NCBI GenBank assembly: GCA_039519185.1
Contig: CM076849.1
Span: 74,705,784 to 74,769,783 of the forward strand
Length of the DNA: 64,000 nucleotides
DNA from: Astragalus membranaceus
Lineage: Eukaryota; Streptophyta; Magnoliopsida; Fabales; Fabaceae
Reading direction: 5' to 3'
A model generated the notes under the pieces. It searched no databases, had not been told where the DNA came from, and was given only the letters and a program-made list of their open reading frames with translations. Numbering within the stretch: position 1 is the first letter of the stretch; each line of letters starts with the position of its first letter. This document shows, one piece after another, positions 1 to 9,425 of this stretch. The position numbers and the translations under genes are program-made.

Positions 1-104
1 GATTTTGTCGTTGTTAGATTAAAGTTATGTGTAGCATTCCATTGAAATGAAATTTTGAAACTCTGATTTTTACAAATAATAGCCGGGTAGAATGGGGTGT
101 TACA
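1..104 (+). repeat. 3' end of the 5' LTR of Tekay element A
   Basis: These 104 bases match 7774-7877, the end of the 3' LTR, base for base as far as I could read them. They end GGGGTGTTACA, the inverted complement of the LTR start at 4625. The rest of this LTR lies left of the window, so the upstream target-site duplication cannot be seen. Confidence 0.93.
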
Positions 105-108
105 TTAG

Positions 109-121
109 TGGTATCAAAGCC
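109..121 (+). other. Primer binding site of element A (initiator tRNA-Met type)
   Basis: TGGTATCAAAGCC begins four bases after the LTR end. It resembles the complement of the 3' end of plant initiator tRNA-Met (TGGTATCAGAGC) with one change. This is the usual primer site for minus-strand DNA synthesis in Tekay/Del chromoviruses. Confidence 0.88.
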
Positions 122-229
122 AAGTTCGGTCTGTCCGGCCAAGTGTGTCTGTCTGTCATATTGTGTATGACAATTAGATGTTTTTAATTTAGTTCTGAAT
201 TGTCGTTCATGCTGCAGTGCTAGGTTGAT

Positions 230-1705
230 ATGGCTAGAAGGGATGATGCTGCTTTGGCTGCTGCTCTGCAAGCCATAGCCCAAGCTGTTGGAAATCAACA
301 CACTGCTGCTGATATGAATGCCCGTAACCTGGCAACGTTTCAGAGGGAAAACCCACCCACCTTCAAGGGTCGGTATGATCCCGATGGAGCCTTGTCATGG
401 TTGAATGAGATAGAGCGGATATTCCGTGTTATGGAGTGCACTGCTGCCCAGCAAGTGAAGTTTGGGACGCACATGCTGGCGGAAGAGGCTGACAAGTGGT
501 GGTTAGGGATGCTGCATAGGTTGAACACTGCTGGTGAAGAGGTTACTTGGGAAGTCTTCACAAGGGAATTTAAAAGAAAGTATTACCCTGAAGACATTCG
601 GGCCAAGAAAGAGGTAGAATTCTTAGAGTTGAAACAGGGAAATAAGACGGTGGCTGAGTATGCAGCCAAATTTGAGGAGCTGGCCCAATTTTGTCCTTAT
701 TACGCCAATGATGTTGATTCAGAGTTCTCCAAGTGTGTGAAATTTGAGAGTGGCCTGCGACCTGATATTAAGAAGGCAATTGGATATCAGGAGATACGAG
801 ATTTTGCTAGACTAGTTGACAAGAGTAGGATTTATGAAGAGGACAGTTCTGCTGCCTACAAGATTGGGAAAGAGAAAAGGAATACTCAGTTTAGGGGAAA
901 ACCCTATGATATGGCTGGAGGTAAAAATAAGTGGAAGGCAGGTGCTGGTAAGCGATCTTCTGAGGGCAAGAAGCCTAGTGGGGGAGGTGCTCCCGCTGAT
1001 ATGGTGTGTTACACGTGTGGCAAGCCGGGTCACAAAAGCTTCGAGTGCAAGACTGGAGTAATGTGTTACCGCTGTGGGAAGAAAGGTCATATGGCGTCTG
1101 ACTGTGATCGTAAGGAATCAGTGTGTTTCAATTGTGGTGAAGCTGGTCACTTTAGTTCTAAGTGTACCAAACCAAAGAAAGAGAAGTCCAATGGAAGAGT
1201 TTTCGCACTAGCAGGTTCAGAGGGGCCCAATGAGATTAGAGGTACTTGTTTTATTTATGGTTCCCCTTTAGTTGCTATAGTTGATACTGGTGCTACGCAT
1301 TCTTTTATTGCTGCTGTTTGTGCTGAAAAGTTAAATTTAGTATTGTCTGCTATGAAGAGGGAAATGGTTATCGACACTCCAGCTAAGGGTTCGGTGACTA
1401 CTTCTCTATTGTGTGCTAAGTGTCCTCTGTCAGTCTTCGGCAGAGATTTTCTGGTTGACCTTATATGTTTGCCTTTGGGAGGGTTGGATGTTATTCTTGG
1501 TATGGACTGGTTAGTGGATAACCATGTGCACATCAACTGTTTCAGCAAGTCTGTGAGTTTCCTTCCTCCTGGGGAGGAAAAGTCTGTTTTGTTGTCTGGG
1601 GATCAGCTGCATAAGGTAATGAAGGATGGTGGTCAACTATTTGCTTTGATGGCGCCTATGTCTACTGAAAACCAAGCTATAGTTGAAGGGTTGCCGGTGG
1701 TGTGA
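230..1705 (+). CDS. Gag-protease of Tekay (Ty3/gypsy chromovirus) element A
   Basis: The 491-residue ORF encodes the capsid/nucleocapsid protein and the aspartic protease. An N-terminal retrotransposon gag domain fills about residues 35-200. Three CCHC zinc knuckles follow near residues 260-310: CYTCGKPGHKSFEC, CYRCGKKGHMASDC and CFNCGEAGHFSSKC. The protease active site IVDTGATHSFI lies near residue 350, and the flap-side ILGMDW motif near 425. The start at 230 gives a sequence that aligns from its first residues with the gag of element B (37265). In element B the frame runs on without interruption into RT. Here it stops at 1705 because the run GTGGTGTG is two bases (one TG) shorter than the in-frame sequence requires, so gag-pro and pol are separated by a frameshift that looks like damage, not a programmed site. 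Confidence 0.92.
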   Translation: MARRDDAALAAALQAIAQAVGNQHTAADMNARNLATFQRENPPTFKGRYDPDGALSWLNEIERIFRVMECTAAQQVKFGTHMLAEEADKWWLGMLHRLNTAGEEVTWEVFTREFKRKYYPEDIRAKKEVEFLELKQGNKTVAEYAAKFEELAQFCPYYANDVDSEFSKCVKFESGLRPDIKKAIGYQEIRDFARLVDKSRIYEEDSSAAYKIGKEKRNTQFRGKPYDMAGGKNKWKAGAGKRSSEGKKPSGGGAPADMVCYTCGKPGHKSFECKTGVMCYRCGKKGHMASDCDRKESVCFNCGEAGHFSSKCTKPKKEKSNGRVFALAGSEGPNEIRGTCFIYGSPLVAIVDTGATHSFIAAVCAEKLNLVLSAMKREMVIDTPAKGSVTTSLLCAKCPLSVFGRDFLVDLICLPLGGLDVILGMDWLVDNHVHINCFSKSVSFLPPGEEKSVLLSGDQLHKVMKDGGQLFALMAPMSTENQAIVEGLPVV

Positions 1706-4490
1706 GTTCCCTGAAGTGTTCCCTGATGAGATTCCTAGCGTGCCACCAGAGAGGGAGGTAGAGTTTGGGATTGACCTTGTGCCTGGTACTAGGCATGTGT
1801 CCATGGCCCCGTACCGGATGTCAGCTTCTGAGTTATCTGAGTTGAAGAAGCAGTTGGAAGAGTTACTTGAAAAGAAATTTGTGAGGCCTAGTGTGTCGCC
1901 ATGGGGAGCTCCGGTTTTGTTAGTGAAGAAGAAAGATGGGAGTATGCGCCTGTGTGTGGATTATAGACAATTGAACAAGGTGACTATCAAAAATAAGTAC
2001 CCTCTTCCGAGAATCGATGATCTGATGGACCAGCTGGTGGGTGCTAAGGTTTTTAGCAAAATTGACTTGAGGTCAGGGTATCATCAGATTAAAGTAAAAG
2101 ACGAAGACGTCCAGAAGACAGCATTCCGAACGAGGTATGGACATTATGAGTACTCTGTGATGCCGTTTGGTGTCACCAATGCACCAGGGGTGTTTATGGA
2201 GTACATGAACCGTATCTTCCATAGCTACTTGGATCGGTTTGTGGTAGTTTTTATAGATGATATTCTGGTATACTCTAAGTCTGAAGAGGAACATGCAGAG
2301 AACTTGAGATTGGTGCTTGAGGTATTGAAAGAGAAGAAGCTTTATGCTAAATTGTCCAAATGCGAGTTCTGGCTGCGTGAGGTAAGCTTTTTGGGTCACA
2401 TTATTTCTAGTGATGGCATAGCTGTAGACCCAGCCAAGGTTGATGCAGTGTTACAGTGGGAAAGCCCAAAGTCTGCGACTGAGATCAGGAGTTTCTTGGG
2501 GTTGGCTGGTTACTATAGGAAGTTCATTGAGGGTTTCTCAAAGCTAGCCCTTCCGTTGACTCAATTGACGTGTAAAGGGAGAGTTTTTGTGTGGGATGCT
2601 AAGTGCGAAGAGAGCTTCCAAGAGTTGAAGAGGAGATTGACAACATCTCCGGTGTTAGTGTTGCCCGTGCCGGATCAACCGTTTGTAGTATATTGTGATG
2701 CTTCCAAAATGGGCTTGGGAGGCGTATTGATGCAGGATGGGAAGGTAGTTGCTTATGCGTCCAGACAGTTGCGGACACATGAGAAGAACTATCCTACTCA
2801 TGATTTGGAATTGGCTGCTATTGTATTTGTGCTGAAGATTTGGAGGCACTATTTGTATGGCACTAGATTCGAGGTATTCAGCGACCACAAGAGTTTGAAA
2901 TACTTGTTTGATCAGAAGGAGCTGAATATGAGGCAGAGGCGTTGGTTAGAGCTGCTGAAAGACTATGATTTTGGCTTAAACTATCACCCCGGCAAAGCTA
3001 ATGTCGTGGCGGATGCTTTAAGTCGAAAGACTTTGCATATGTCAGCAATGATGGTAAAGGAGTTGGAGTTGATTGAGCAATTCCGTGACATGAGTCTGGT
3101 TTGTGAAGTGACACCGCAGAGTGTTAAGCTGGGTATGCTGAGGATTGGTAATGACTTCTTGGTTAGTATCAGAGACGCCCAGAAATTAGATGTGAAGCTG
3201 GTAGACTTGTTGGTTGCGGGTGATCAGGATGTGGATGGGGATTTCAGGTTGGATTCCCAAGGTGTGTTGAGATTCAGAGATAGGATTTGTGTTCCCGATG
3301 ATAATGAGATGAAGAAGATGATCCTTGAGGAGAGTCATAGGAGCAAGCTGAGTATTCATCCAGGGGCTACAAAGATGTATCATGACTTGAAGAAGTTATT
3401 CTGGTGGCCTGGTATGAAGAAAGATGTGGCACAGTTTGTGTATGCCTGTTTGACTTGCCAGAAGTCAAAGGTTGAGCACCAGAAGCCTGCGGGGTTGATG
3501 CAACCTTTAGATGTTCTGGAATGGAAATGGGATGGCATTTCCATGGATTTTGTGACTGGGTTGCCAAGAACCGTTCGGGGATTTGATTCTATTTGGGTGA
3601 TTGTGGATAGGTTGACGAAGTCTGCCCATTTCCTTCCTATCAACATCACGTATCCGGTATCGAGATTGGCCGAGATATATATTCAGGTGATTGTGAAGTT
3701 GCATGGTGTCCCGAAGAGTATTGTATCTGACAGAGATCCGAGGTTTACTTCGGAGTTTTGGAGGAGCTTGCAGGAGGCATTGGGGTCCAGATTGAGGTTG
3801 AGTTCAGCCTATCATCCTCAGACTGATGGGCAGACAGAGAGAACCATTCAGTCATTGGAGGACTTGTTGAGATCGTGTGTTTTAGAGCAGGGAGGTGCGT
3901 GGGATACACATCTTCCGTTGATTGAGTTCACTTACAACAACAGCTACCATTCGAGTATAGGGATGGCTCCTTTCGAGGCACTGTATGGGCGGAGGTGTAG
4001 AACTCCTTTGTGTTGGCATGAGTCTGGCGAGAGTGTTGTTCTTGGACCCAAATTGGTGAGAGAGACTTCAGAGAAGATAAAAATGATCAGGGAGAAAATG
4101 AAAGAGTCTCAAAGTCGGCAAAAGAGTTACCATGATAGAAGGAGGAAAGACTTGGAATTTCAGGCTGGTGAGCATGTTTTCTTGAGGGTCACGCCTATGG
4201 CTGGTGTTGGGCGTGCACTGAAAGCAAAGAAGTTGACTCCTAGATTTATTGGACCGTACCAGATCACCGAGAGGGTTGGAAAGGTTGCTTATAGGGTGGC
4301 TTTACCGCCTAACCTTTCGAACTTGCACGACGTATTTCACGTGTCGCAACTTCGGAAGTATATTCCGGACCCGTCTCATGTGATCCATATGGATAATGTT
4401 GAGGTGCGGGATAATCTCACGGTGGAGACTACGCCAGTGAGGATTGATGATAGAGAAGTGAAGGTGCTGAGGGGAAAAACATTGCTTTAG
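1683..4490 (+). CDS. Pol of element A: RT, RNase H, integrase (frameshifted relative to gag-pro)
   Basis: This 935-residue frame carries, in order, reverse transcriptase (RQLNKVTIKNKYPLP, the catalytic FIDD motif near residue 190), RNase H (VVYCDASKMGLGGVL, residues 335-450), an integrase HHCC zinc domain (residues 545-590) and the DDE integrase core. The core carboxylates are in WDGISMDFV, VSDRDPRF and DGQTERTIQ. It ends with a GPY/F-type C-terminal domain (PRFIGPYQITERVG). The first Met is not a true start; the protein would be made as part of a Gag-Pol fusion. The end at 4490 is a second frameshift in an A-rich run, after which the C-terminal tail continues in another frame. With two frameshifts the element cannot make its full polyprotein, although every catalytic motif I checked is present. 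Confidence 0.92.
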   Translation: MKGCRWCEFPEVFPDEIPSVPPEREVEFGIDLVPGTRHVSMAPYRMSASELSELKKQLEELLEKKFVRPSVSPWGAPVLLVKKKDGSMRLCVDYRQLNKVTIKNKYPLPRIDDLMDQLVGAKVFSKIDLRSGYHQIKVKDEDVQKTAFRTRYGHYEYSVMPFGVTNAPGVFMEYMNRIFHSYLDRFVVVFIDDILVYSKSEEEHAENLRLVLEVLKEKKLYAKLSKCEFWLREVSFLGHIISSDGIAVDPAKVDAVLQWESPKSATEIRSFLGLAGYYRKFIEGFSKLALPLTQLTCKGRVFVWDAKCEESFQELKRRLTTSPVLVLPVPDQPFVVYCDASKMGLGGVLMQDGKVVAYASRQLRTHEKNYPTHDLELAAIVFVLKIWRHYLYGTRFEVFSDHKSLKYLFDQKELNMRQRRWLELLKDYDFGLNYHPGKANVVADALSRKTLHMSAMMVKELELIEQFRDMSLVCEVTPQSVKLGMLRIGNDFLVSIRDAQKLDVKLVDLLVAGDQDVDGDFRLDSQGVLRFRDRICVPDDNEMKKMILEESHRSKLSIHPGATKMYHDLKKLFWWPGMKKDVAQFVYACLTCQKSKVEHQKPAGLMQPLDVLEWKWDGISMDFVTGLPRTVRGFDSIWVIVDRLTKSAHFLPINITYPVSRLAEIYIQVIVKLHGVPKSIVSDRDPRFTSEFWRSLQEALGSRLRLSSAYHPQTDGQTERTIQSLEDLLRSCVLEQGGAWDTHLPLIEFTYNNSYHSSIGMAPFEALYGRRCRTPLCWHESGESVVLGPKLVRETSEKIKMIREKMKESQSRQKSYHDRRRKDLEFQAGEHVFLRVTPMAGVGRALKAKKLTPRFIGPYQITERVGKVAYRVALPPNLSNLHDVFHVSQLRKYIPDPSHVIHMDNVEVRDNLTVETTPVRIDDREVKVLRGKTLL

Positions 4491-4612
4491 TAAAGGTGGT
4501 GTGGTTGGGAGCTACTGGTGAGAGCATGACTTGGGAGCTGGAGAGTAGGATGCGGGAATCCTATCCAGAGCTATTTGACTCAGGTATGAATTTTGAGGAC
4601 GAAATTTCCTAA
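4491..4612 (+). pseudogene. Out-of-frame chromodomain-like tail of element A pol
   Basis: Directly after the stop of pol another frame reads VKVVWLGATGESMTWELESR and continues to a TAA at 4610-4612. In element B the same residues are in frame with integrase (LLVKVVWLGAAGES). The W-x(n)-TWE pattern is the chromodomain-type tail that targets Tekay-group integrases to chromatin. One frameshift near 4475-4490 separates it from pol. Confidence 0.85.
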
Positions 4613-4624
4613 GTGGGGGAGAGT
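4611..4624 (+). other. Polypurine tract of element A
   Basis: AAGTGGGGGAGAGT lies immediately before the LTR start TGTAACACCC. It is the expected plus-strand DNA primer. Confidence 0.85.
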
Positions 4625-5686
4625 TGTAACACCCTAAATAATTTAATTAAGTAATTGATTAAATTATTTAAAGTGTTGCACTAATTTTGATTATATTATA
4701 ATATAGTATTTTATCTAATTGAAGGGGATGGCATTGGAAATACCGGAACTGCAGGTAATGGCCCAAGAAGCCCAAGCCCATTGGCTTAGGCGCTCCTTAG
4801 GCGCTGGGGGTCTAGGTTTCGCCTCAGTTGTGCCAAAAGAGAAAAAAAGAAAGTCGAAGGAGAGGAGAAGAGAAAGAAAGTCGAAGGAGAGGAGAAGAGA
4901 AAGAAAAAGGCGATCTCAAGCTAAGGGTTAGGGTTTCGTTCATCTTGATTCTAGGTAAGAGTTCCTAGTCCCTTCTTATTCGATTTTCCTTCTCTTTCAA
5001 GTGTTTAAGTTTTCGATTTCCTAACCCTCACTATTGTTGATTCTTCGTGATGGTCCAAGAGAGAGAGGGAGGGCGCGAATCGTGAAAGAGGGAAGAAGAA
5101 GGAGAAGATTCTTTGTTGCGGTGGTTTGTCGGTGTTTCGGTGGAAAGAGCTCTATTTTCGGCATAATCAAGGTAAGGGGAGTCTCACTCTATAATAGAGA
5201 GTATAATAGGTTGTATGTAGATCATAGGGTCTTATTTGATGTTGTTGATAATTATTTGATTGTTTGGATTGGTTGAAATTGAAGAATTGTATGATGCAAT
5301 CGATTCCCTATGCTAAGGTTAGGATTTCATATTTTGATTTTGTACCTTGTTGTGTTCTTAATGTATAAGTGTGAAATTGAAGTTGTTAGTATGAGCATAA
5401 TATGTTTTATGATTGTTGTTGTGATTTGATTTGGAAAAGAAATTGGGAATTTGATGTTTGGTGGGTGTTGGGTCGCATAGGGCGCCAAGAGCCTAGGGAA
5501 AGGGCGCCCTGTGTACTGTAGCAGTAGGCTTGTGCTGTGTTGTGTATGTTGTTTGCTGTATGGGCGCCAAGTTGCTGGGAAAAAGGCGCCCTGGGCACTG
5601 TTCTGGCGCATTGGGTGGCGCCAGGGTGCTGCCTGTGTCTAGACAAGGCGCACAAATGGTGTTTTTGGGCAAAACTCAGTTTTCTA

Positions 5687-6890
5687 AACATATTTTCCCG
5701 AGCCAAATTTTGTATTCATGTGACCAAATCCTATTTAAAACATTTTGGCTAGAGTGGTTTCAGTTGTTCACGCATCATTTTGAAATTGTCCTAGAGGGCA
5801 TTGTTTTGGCTACGTTTATGGTGCCTAGGAGTGAGCTGTGAGTTCTAAGCATATTTTCCCGAGCCAAATTTTGTATTCACCTGACCAAATTGTATTTTAA
5901 GCACTTTGGCTAAAGAATTTTCAGTTTTGCAAGCGTTGTTTTGAAATGGTCCTATTGGGCATAGTTTTAGCTTGTGTAAAGGGGGCTTTGCGTGCAAATC
6001 AATTTCTGAGCATATTTTACCGAGCCAAATTTTGTATTCACCTGACCAAATTGTATCTTAAGCACTTTGGCTAAAGAATTTTCAGTTTTGCACGCGTTGT
6101 TTTGAAATGGTCCAATTGGGCATAGTTTTAGCTTGTGTAAAGGGGGCTTTGCGTGCAAATCAATTTCTGAGCATATTTTCCCGAGCCAAATTTTGTATTC
6201 ACCTGACCAAATTGTATTTTAAGCACTTTGGCTAAAGAATTTTCAGTTTTGCACGCGTTGTTTTGAAATGGTCCTATTGGGCATAGTTTTAGCTTGTGCA
6301 AAGGGGGCTTTGCGTGCAAATCAATTTCTGAGCATATTTTCCCGAGCCAAATTTTGTATTCACCTGACCAAATTGTATTTTAAGCACTTTGGCTAAAGAA
6401 TTTTCAGTTTTGCACGCGTTGTTTTGAAATGGTCCTATTGGGCATAGTTTTAGCTTGTGCAAAGGGGGCTTTGCGTGCAAATCAATTTCTGAGCATATTT
6501 TCCCGAGCCAAATTTTGTATTCACCTGACCAAATTGTATTTTAAGCACTTTGGCTAAAGAATTTTCAGTTTTGCACGCGTTGTTTTAAAATTGTCCTATT
6601 GGGCATAGTTTTAACTTGTGTAAAGGGGGCTTTGCGTGCAAATCAATTTCTGAGCATATTTCCCCGAGCCAAATTTTGTATTCACCTGACCAAATTGTAT
6701 TTTAAGCACTGTGGCTAAGGTATTTTCAGTTTTGCACGCGTTGTTTTGAAATGGTCCTATTGGGCATCGTTTTAGCTTGTGTAGAGGGGGCTTTGAGTGC
6801 AAATCAATTTCTAAGCATATTTTCCCATGCCAAATTTTGTATTCACGTGACCAAATCCCATTTTGAACATTTTGGCTAGAGCGGTTTTGA
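5687..6890 (+). repeat. Eight-copy 161-bp tandem repeat inside the LTR
   Basis: A unit containing CATATTTTCCCGAGCCAAAT recurs with exactly 161-base spacing from 5687, 5848, 6009, 6170, 6331, 6492, 6653 and 6814. The inner copies are nearly identical. The first and last are diverged, and the last is cut short near 6890. This is the usual pattern for an array that grows by unequal exchange in its middle. Confidence 0.92.
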
Positions 6891-7190
6891 TTTTCAGGTG
6901 GCCTACTCCGTTGTGTGTGTGCGTGTTTGTGTTGGGCGCCAAGTGTGGCCGCCCAGGGCGCCCAGTGGTGCGCCCGTGCAGCGTGTTTTGTTTTGGTCCT
7001 CAAAGTGACAGATTGGTCCCTAGTTGAGTTAGTCCTAGAGACGTGATTGAGATGAGAAAATAAATGAGTTGATTGATGATGAGGCCATGGGGGCTACAAC
7101 TAAGATTTATAAAGAGGTGATATATGATGTATGGACTGTGTCGTTAAGAATTGTGACTGTGATTTTGCCATGGAGTCTCATGCATACATA

Positions 7191-7305
7191 AGGCTGCGGT
7201 CTGAGTTTATATTGTGATGGTAAGGCTGCGGTCTGAGTTCTATATCGTGATGATAAGGCTGCGGTCTGAGTTTGATATTATGATGATGAGGCTGCGGTCT
7301 GGGAA
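7191..7305 (+). repeat. Four-copy 32-33 bp tandem repeat in the LTR
   Basis: The motif AGGCTGCGGTCTG occurs at 7191, 7223, 7256 and 7289. A related motif, as its complement (AGGCCGAAGCCTCTGCTCACC), recurs in the LTRs of element B and in the solo LTR, so it is an old feature of this LTR family. Confidence 0.85.
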
Positions 7306-7877
7306 AATGGTACCACATGCATAACTGTATTGCATACATCCTCATGATAAGCATGCGAGTTGTTGGTTGTATGAACTATGCTATTGTGTGACTGTATGGG
7401 TGTGATACTATGATAAAATATACTTCTTATTATAGTCTTTATTATGTGGTTTGAGACTCACCCTTCTGTTGTTGTTTACCACAGGTAGCCCTGAGTGAAG
7501 GCTTACTCCCTTCATTCCCGAGTCGGTCTGCTCTGATACGTGACACCTAGGGGGTGGGCTTAGGATTCTAGTGTTATTCCTTTTTCCTGTCGAACTATAT
7601 GTGTATTGATTTAATGATTTTGATGAGGCTGTTGTTCGGCACCTTTGAGATTATGTTATTTTCCGCTGCGGGACATCCATTTTCTAATGTGTGGATTTTA
7701 TTGATGAATTCATGAGTATTCTATCCCATTTAATGGTGTTGCGTATTATAAAGATGTAATGAGGGCTTATGCTGATTTTGTCGTTGTTAGATTAAAGTTA
7801 TGTGTAGCATTCCATTGAAATGAAATTTTGAAACTCTGATTTTTACAAATAATAGCCGGGTAGAATGGGGTGTTACA

Positions 7878-8190
7878 CCAAAAGGGTACTTTTCCTTTGA
7901 TCTCCAGTTGACCCACTATCATGCAGCGCTATAGTGCTTAGGTGCTGTAACATTAAACAAAGACATTAAAAATTCTCACAAGGGCACCAATGTGCCAAAA
8001 TATAACAAATCAGCTCTTAACCCTTCTTCACATAAATAAACCTTTATTATATAATTATACATTGATTTGCTTGAGAACTTGCTTTGATTTAGTCATTAAG
8101 AGTATAAATAACTCTTATAAATAAGAGTTATCAATAATCATCAATCGATTCTTCATGATTACTCTTAACATTAAACAAATCTGGTAAGTG
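7878..8190. other. Uncharacterised 313-bp spacer between elements A and C
   Basis: This AT-rich stretch lies between two LTR ends. It holds a short imperfect palindrome around 8100-8130 (AACTCTTATAAATAAGAGTT). I see no coding sequence. It is probably the older sequence into which both elements inserted; CCAAA (7878-7882) would be element A's right TSD and AAGTG (8186-8190) element C's left TSD, but neither partner copy is visible. Confidence 0.5.
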
Positions 8191-8954
8191 TGTTTACTGT
8201 AGATTTTGGTAAACAATCGCTGGTTTAAAATTTGTTACTTGCAAGATCAACCAGTAAATCTTAGGACATTTGTGCTATAGGTTTTTCCAGAAAAGTTATG
8301 AATGTTCTTGATACTATTTGTAATAACTGACAATTTCACAGTTGTTGAAACTGTCGAATTTGTTTATGTATCTTTGAATTCGATCAAATGCAGAAAGACA
8401 AGTAAATTGCAGAAATATTTAAGAAAACATAACTAGATTGCTTTGAAATAAAAGACGTTGGTACACAATATCATACATCTGGTTTCTGTAACTCATGTTT
8501 CTCTGTAACTTGGAATTCTGAGCGTGAGAAATATGTATGAGTTTGCGACCCCTTTTTTCTCTATGAGAAACTACTATATATACTATGCAGAGATTGTAAC
8601 TACCTACAACGGTTATATTTAACTGCAGGGATTTAAAAACAACAACTGTCGTATCTTTCGACGACGTAACTGCTACAATCTTCAACAACAACAGCTGTAT
8701 CCTTCGACGGCGTAACTGCTACGTTCTTCGACAATGCTGCTTTAGCACTGATATGCTACTGGATTTTTATTCCCCTTTCTGTCAAAGTATTGCCTTCAAG
8801 GCCTCAATTTCACCCTCTTTGTGAAGTAGTCGAAAGTCGAAGATCACCTTTGAATTACCATCCCAATGTCGAAAATCAACATTTCTATTTTAAAGTGACA
8901 AGTCAAACCTCATTGACTGCATTTAATTGAGCCTGTCGAAATTGCAGGCTAACA
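8191..8954 (-). repeat. 3' LTR of Tat-lineage element C (764 bp)
   Basis: On the plus strand it runs from TGTTTACTG to GGCTAACA. The first 470 bases match 21271-21740 closely. On the minus strand it begins TGTTAGCC directly after a G-rich polypurine tract. It contains repeated CTTCGACGACGTAACTGCTAC-like blocks at 8659, 8704 and nearby. Read on the plus strand it lies just upstream of the antisense PMD gene and could supply or modulate that gene's promoter. Confidence 0.9.
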
Positions 8955-8975
8955 AATTGCCCCCCAAAAATGTCA
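8955..8975 (-). other. Polypurine tract of element C
   Basis: The plus strand reads AATTGCCCCCCAAAAATG, so the minus strand shows a run of A/T, GGGGGG and CAATT abutting the LTR start. Its position next to the LTR and its purine run fit a plus-strand primer. Confidence 0.75.
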
Positions 8976-9238
8976 TTTTCGACTGAGGTTTAAACGAAGG
9001 TAGAAAATTGACGTTTTTGAATTGTCTTTCGACAACCTTATGTCAAGCACTCTAACGTCATCAACATCACTCTTCAGCATCATGTCAGCACTTGAGTGCG
9101 CTGTCATATTAATGGCCACGTTTTGCTTTGGAAACTGCCACACTCCATCACTTCCATCACTTTGGCAAATGCTACACACGTTCCCCAAGTAACTGCCATC
9201 ATTACTTCTTTTTTTTATATATTGGCGCGTATAACAGG

Positions 9239-9246
9239 TATAAATA
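9239..9246 (+). promoter_or_regulatory. TATA box of the antisense PMD gene
   Basis: TATAAATA lies 187 bases upstream of the ATG at 9426 and is followed by a pyrimidine-rich leader (9255-9330), typical of a plant Pol II 5' UTR. It points away from the retrotransposon's own direction of transcription, which supports an independent promoter. It is a sequence match only. Confidence 0.6.
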
Positions 9247-9425
9247 AAACTTTTCCCTTTCCATCTTCCTTTTTACCTTCTTTCGTTCTCTTGAAATCTC
9301 TTTTCTCTCAAAACCTCTCTTCTTCTCCACGAGTACACGCAGAACACGCCATTAACGCACCAGAGAAGCTTTTAGGGAAACCTTTTTCTCTCGCGATTCA
9401 TACTTCCGCTACTGCGTTTTCTTCA

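Larger units (their letters stand above)
4625..7877 (+). repeat. 3' LTR of Tekay element A (3253 bp)
   Basis: The LTR starts TGTAACACCC and ends GGGGTGTTACA, and its last 104 bases match positions 1-104. Its length fits the long LTRs of Tekay elements. It is modular: an AT-rich start, a stretch with GGCGCC palindromes (5480-5660), eight 161-bp tandem units, a second GGCGCC cluster (6930-6975), and four short repeats near 7191-7300. Short ORFs inside it are by-products of the repeats. Confidence 0.92.

Noticed and set aside
5034..5276. 80-residue ORF in the 3' LTR of element A
   Set aside because: Falls in the LTR leader region, no similarity to known proteins, no conservation in the other LTRs.
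5967..7003. Repeated 63-residue ORFs (MHAKPPLHKLKLCPIGPFQ) and a 130-residue ORF on the minus strand
   Set aside because: They come from the 161-bp LTR repeat, whose spacing is not a multiple of three within each ORF end; each copy gives the same short ORF. No protein family resemblance.
9096..9425. N-terminal extension of the PMD ORF from the Met at 9096
   Set aside because: It would start upstream of the TATA box at 9239 and reads like a leader sequence; the ATG at 9426 fits better.
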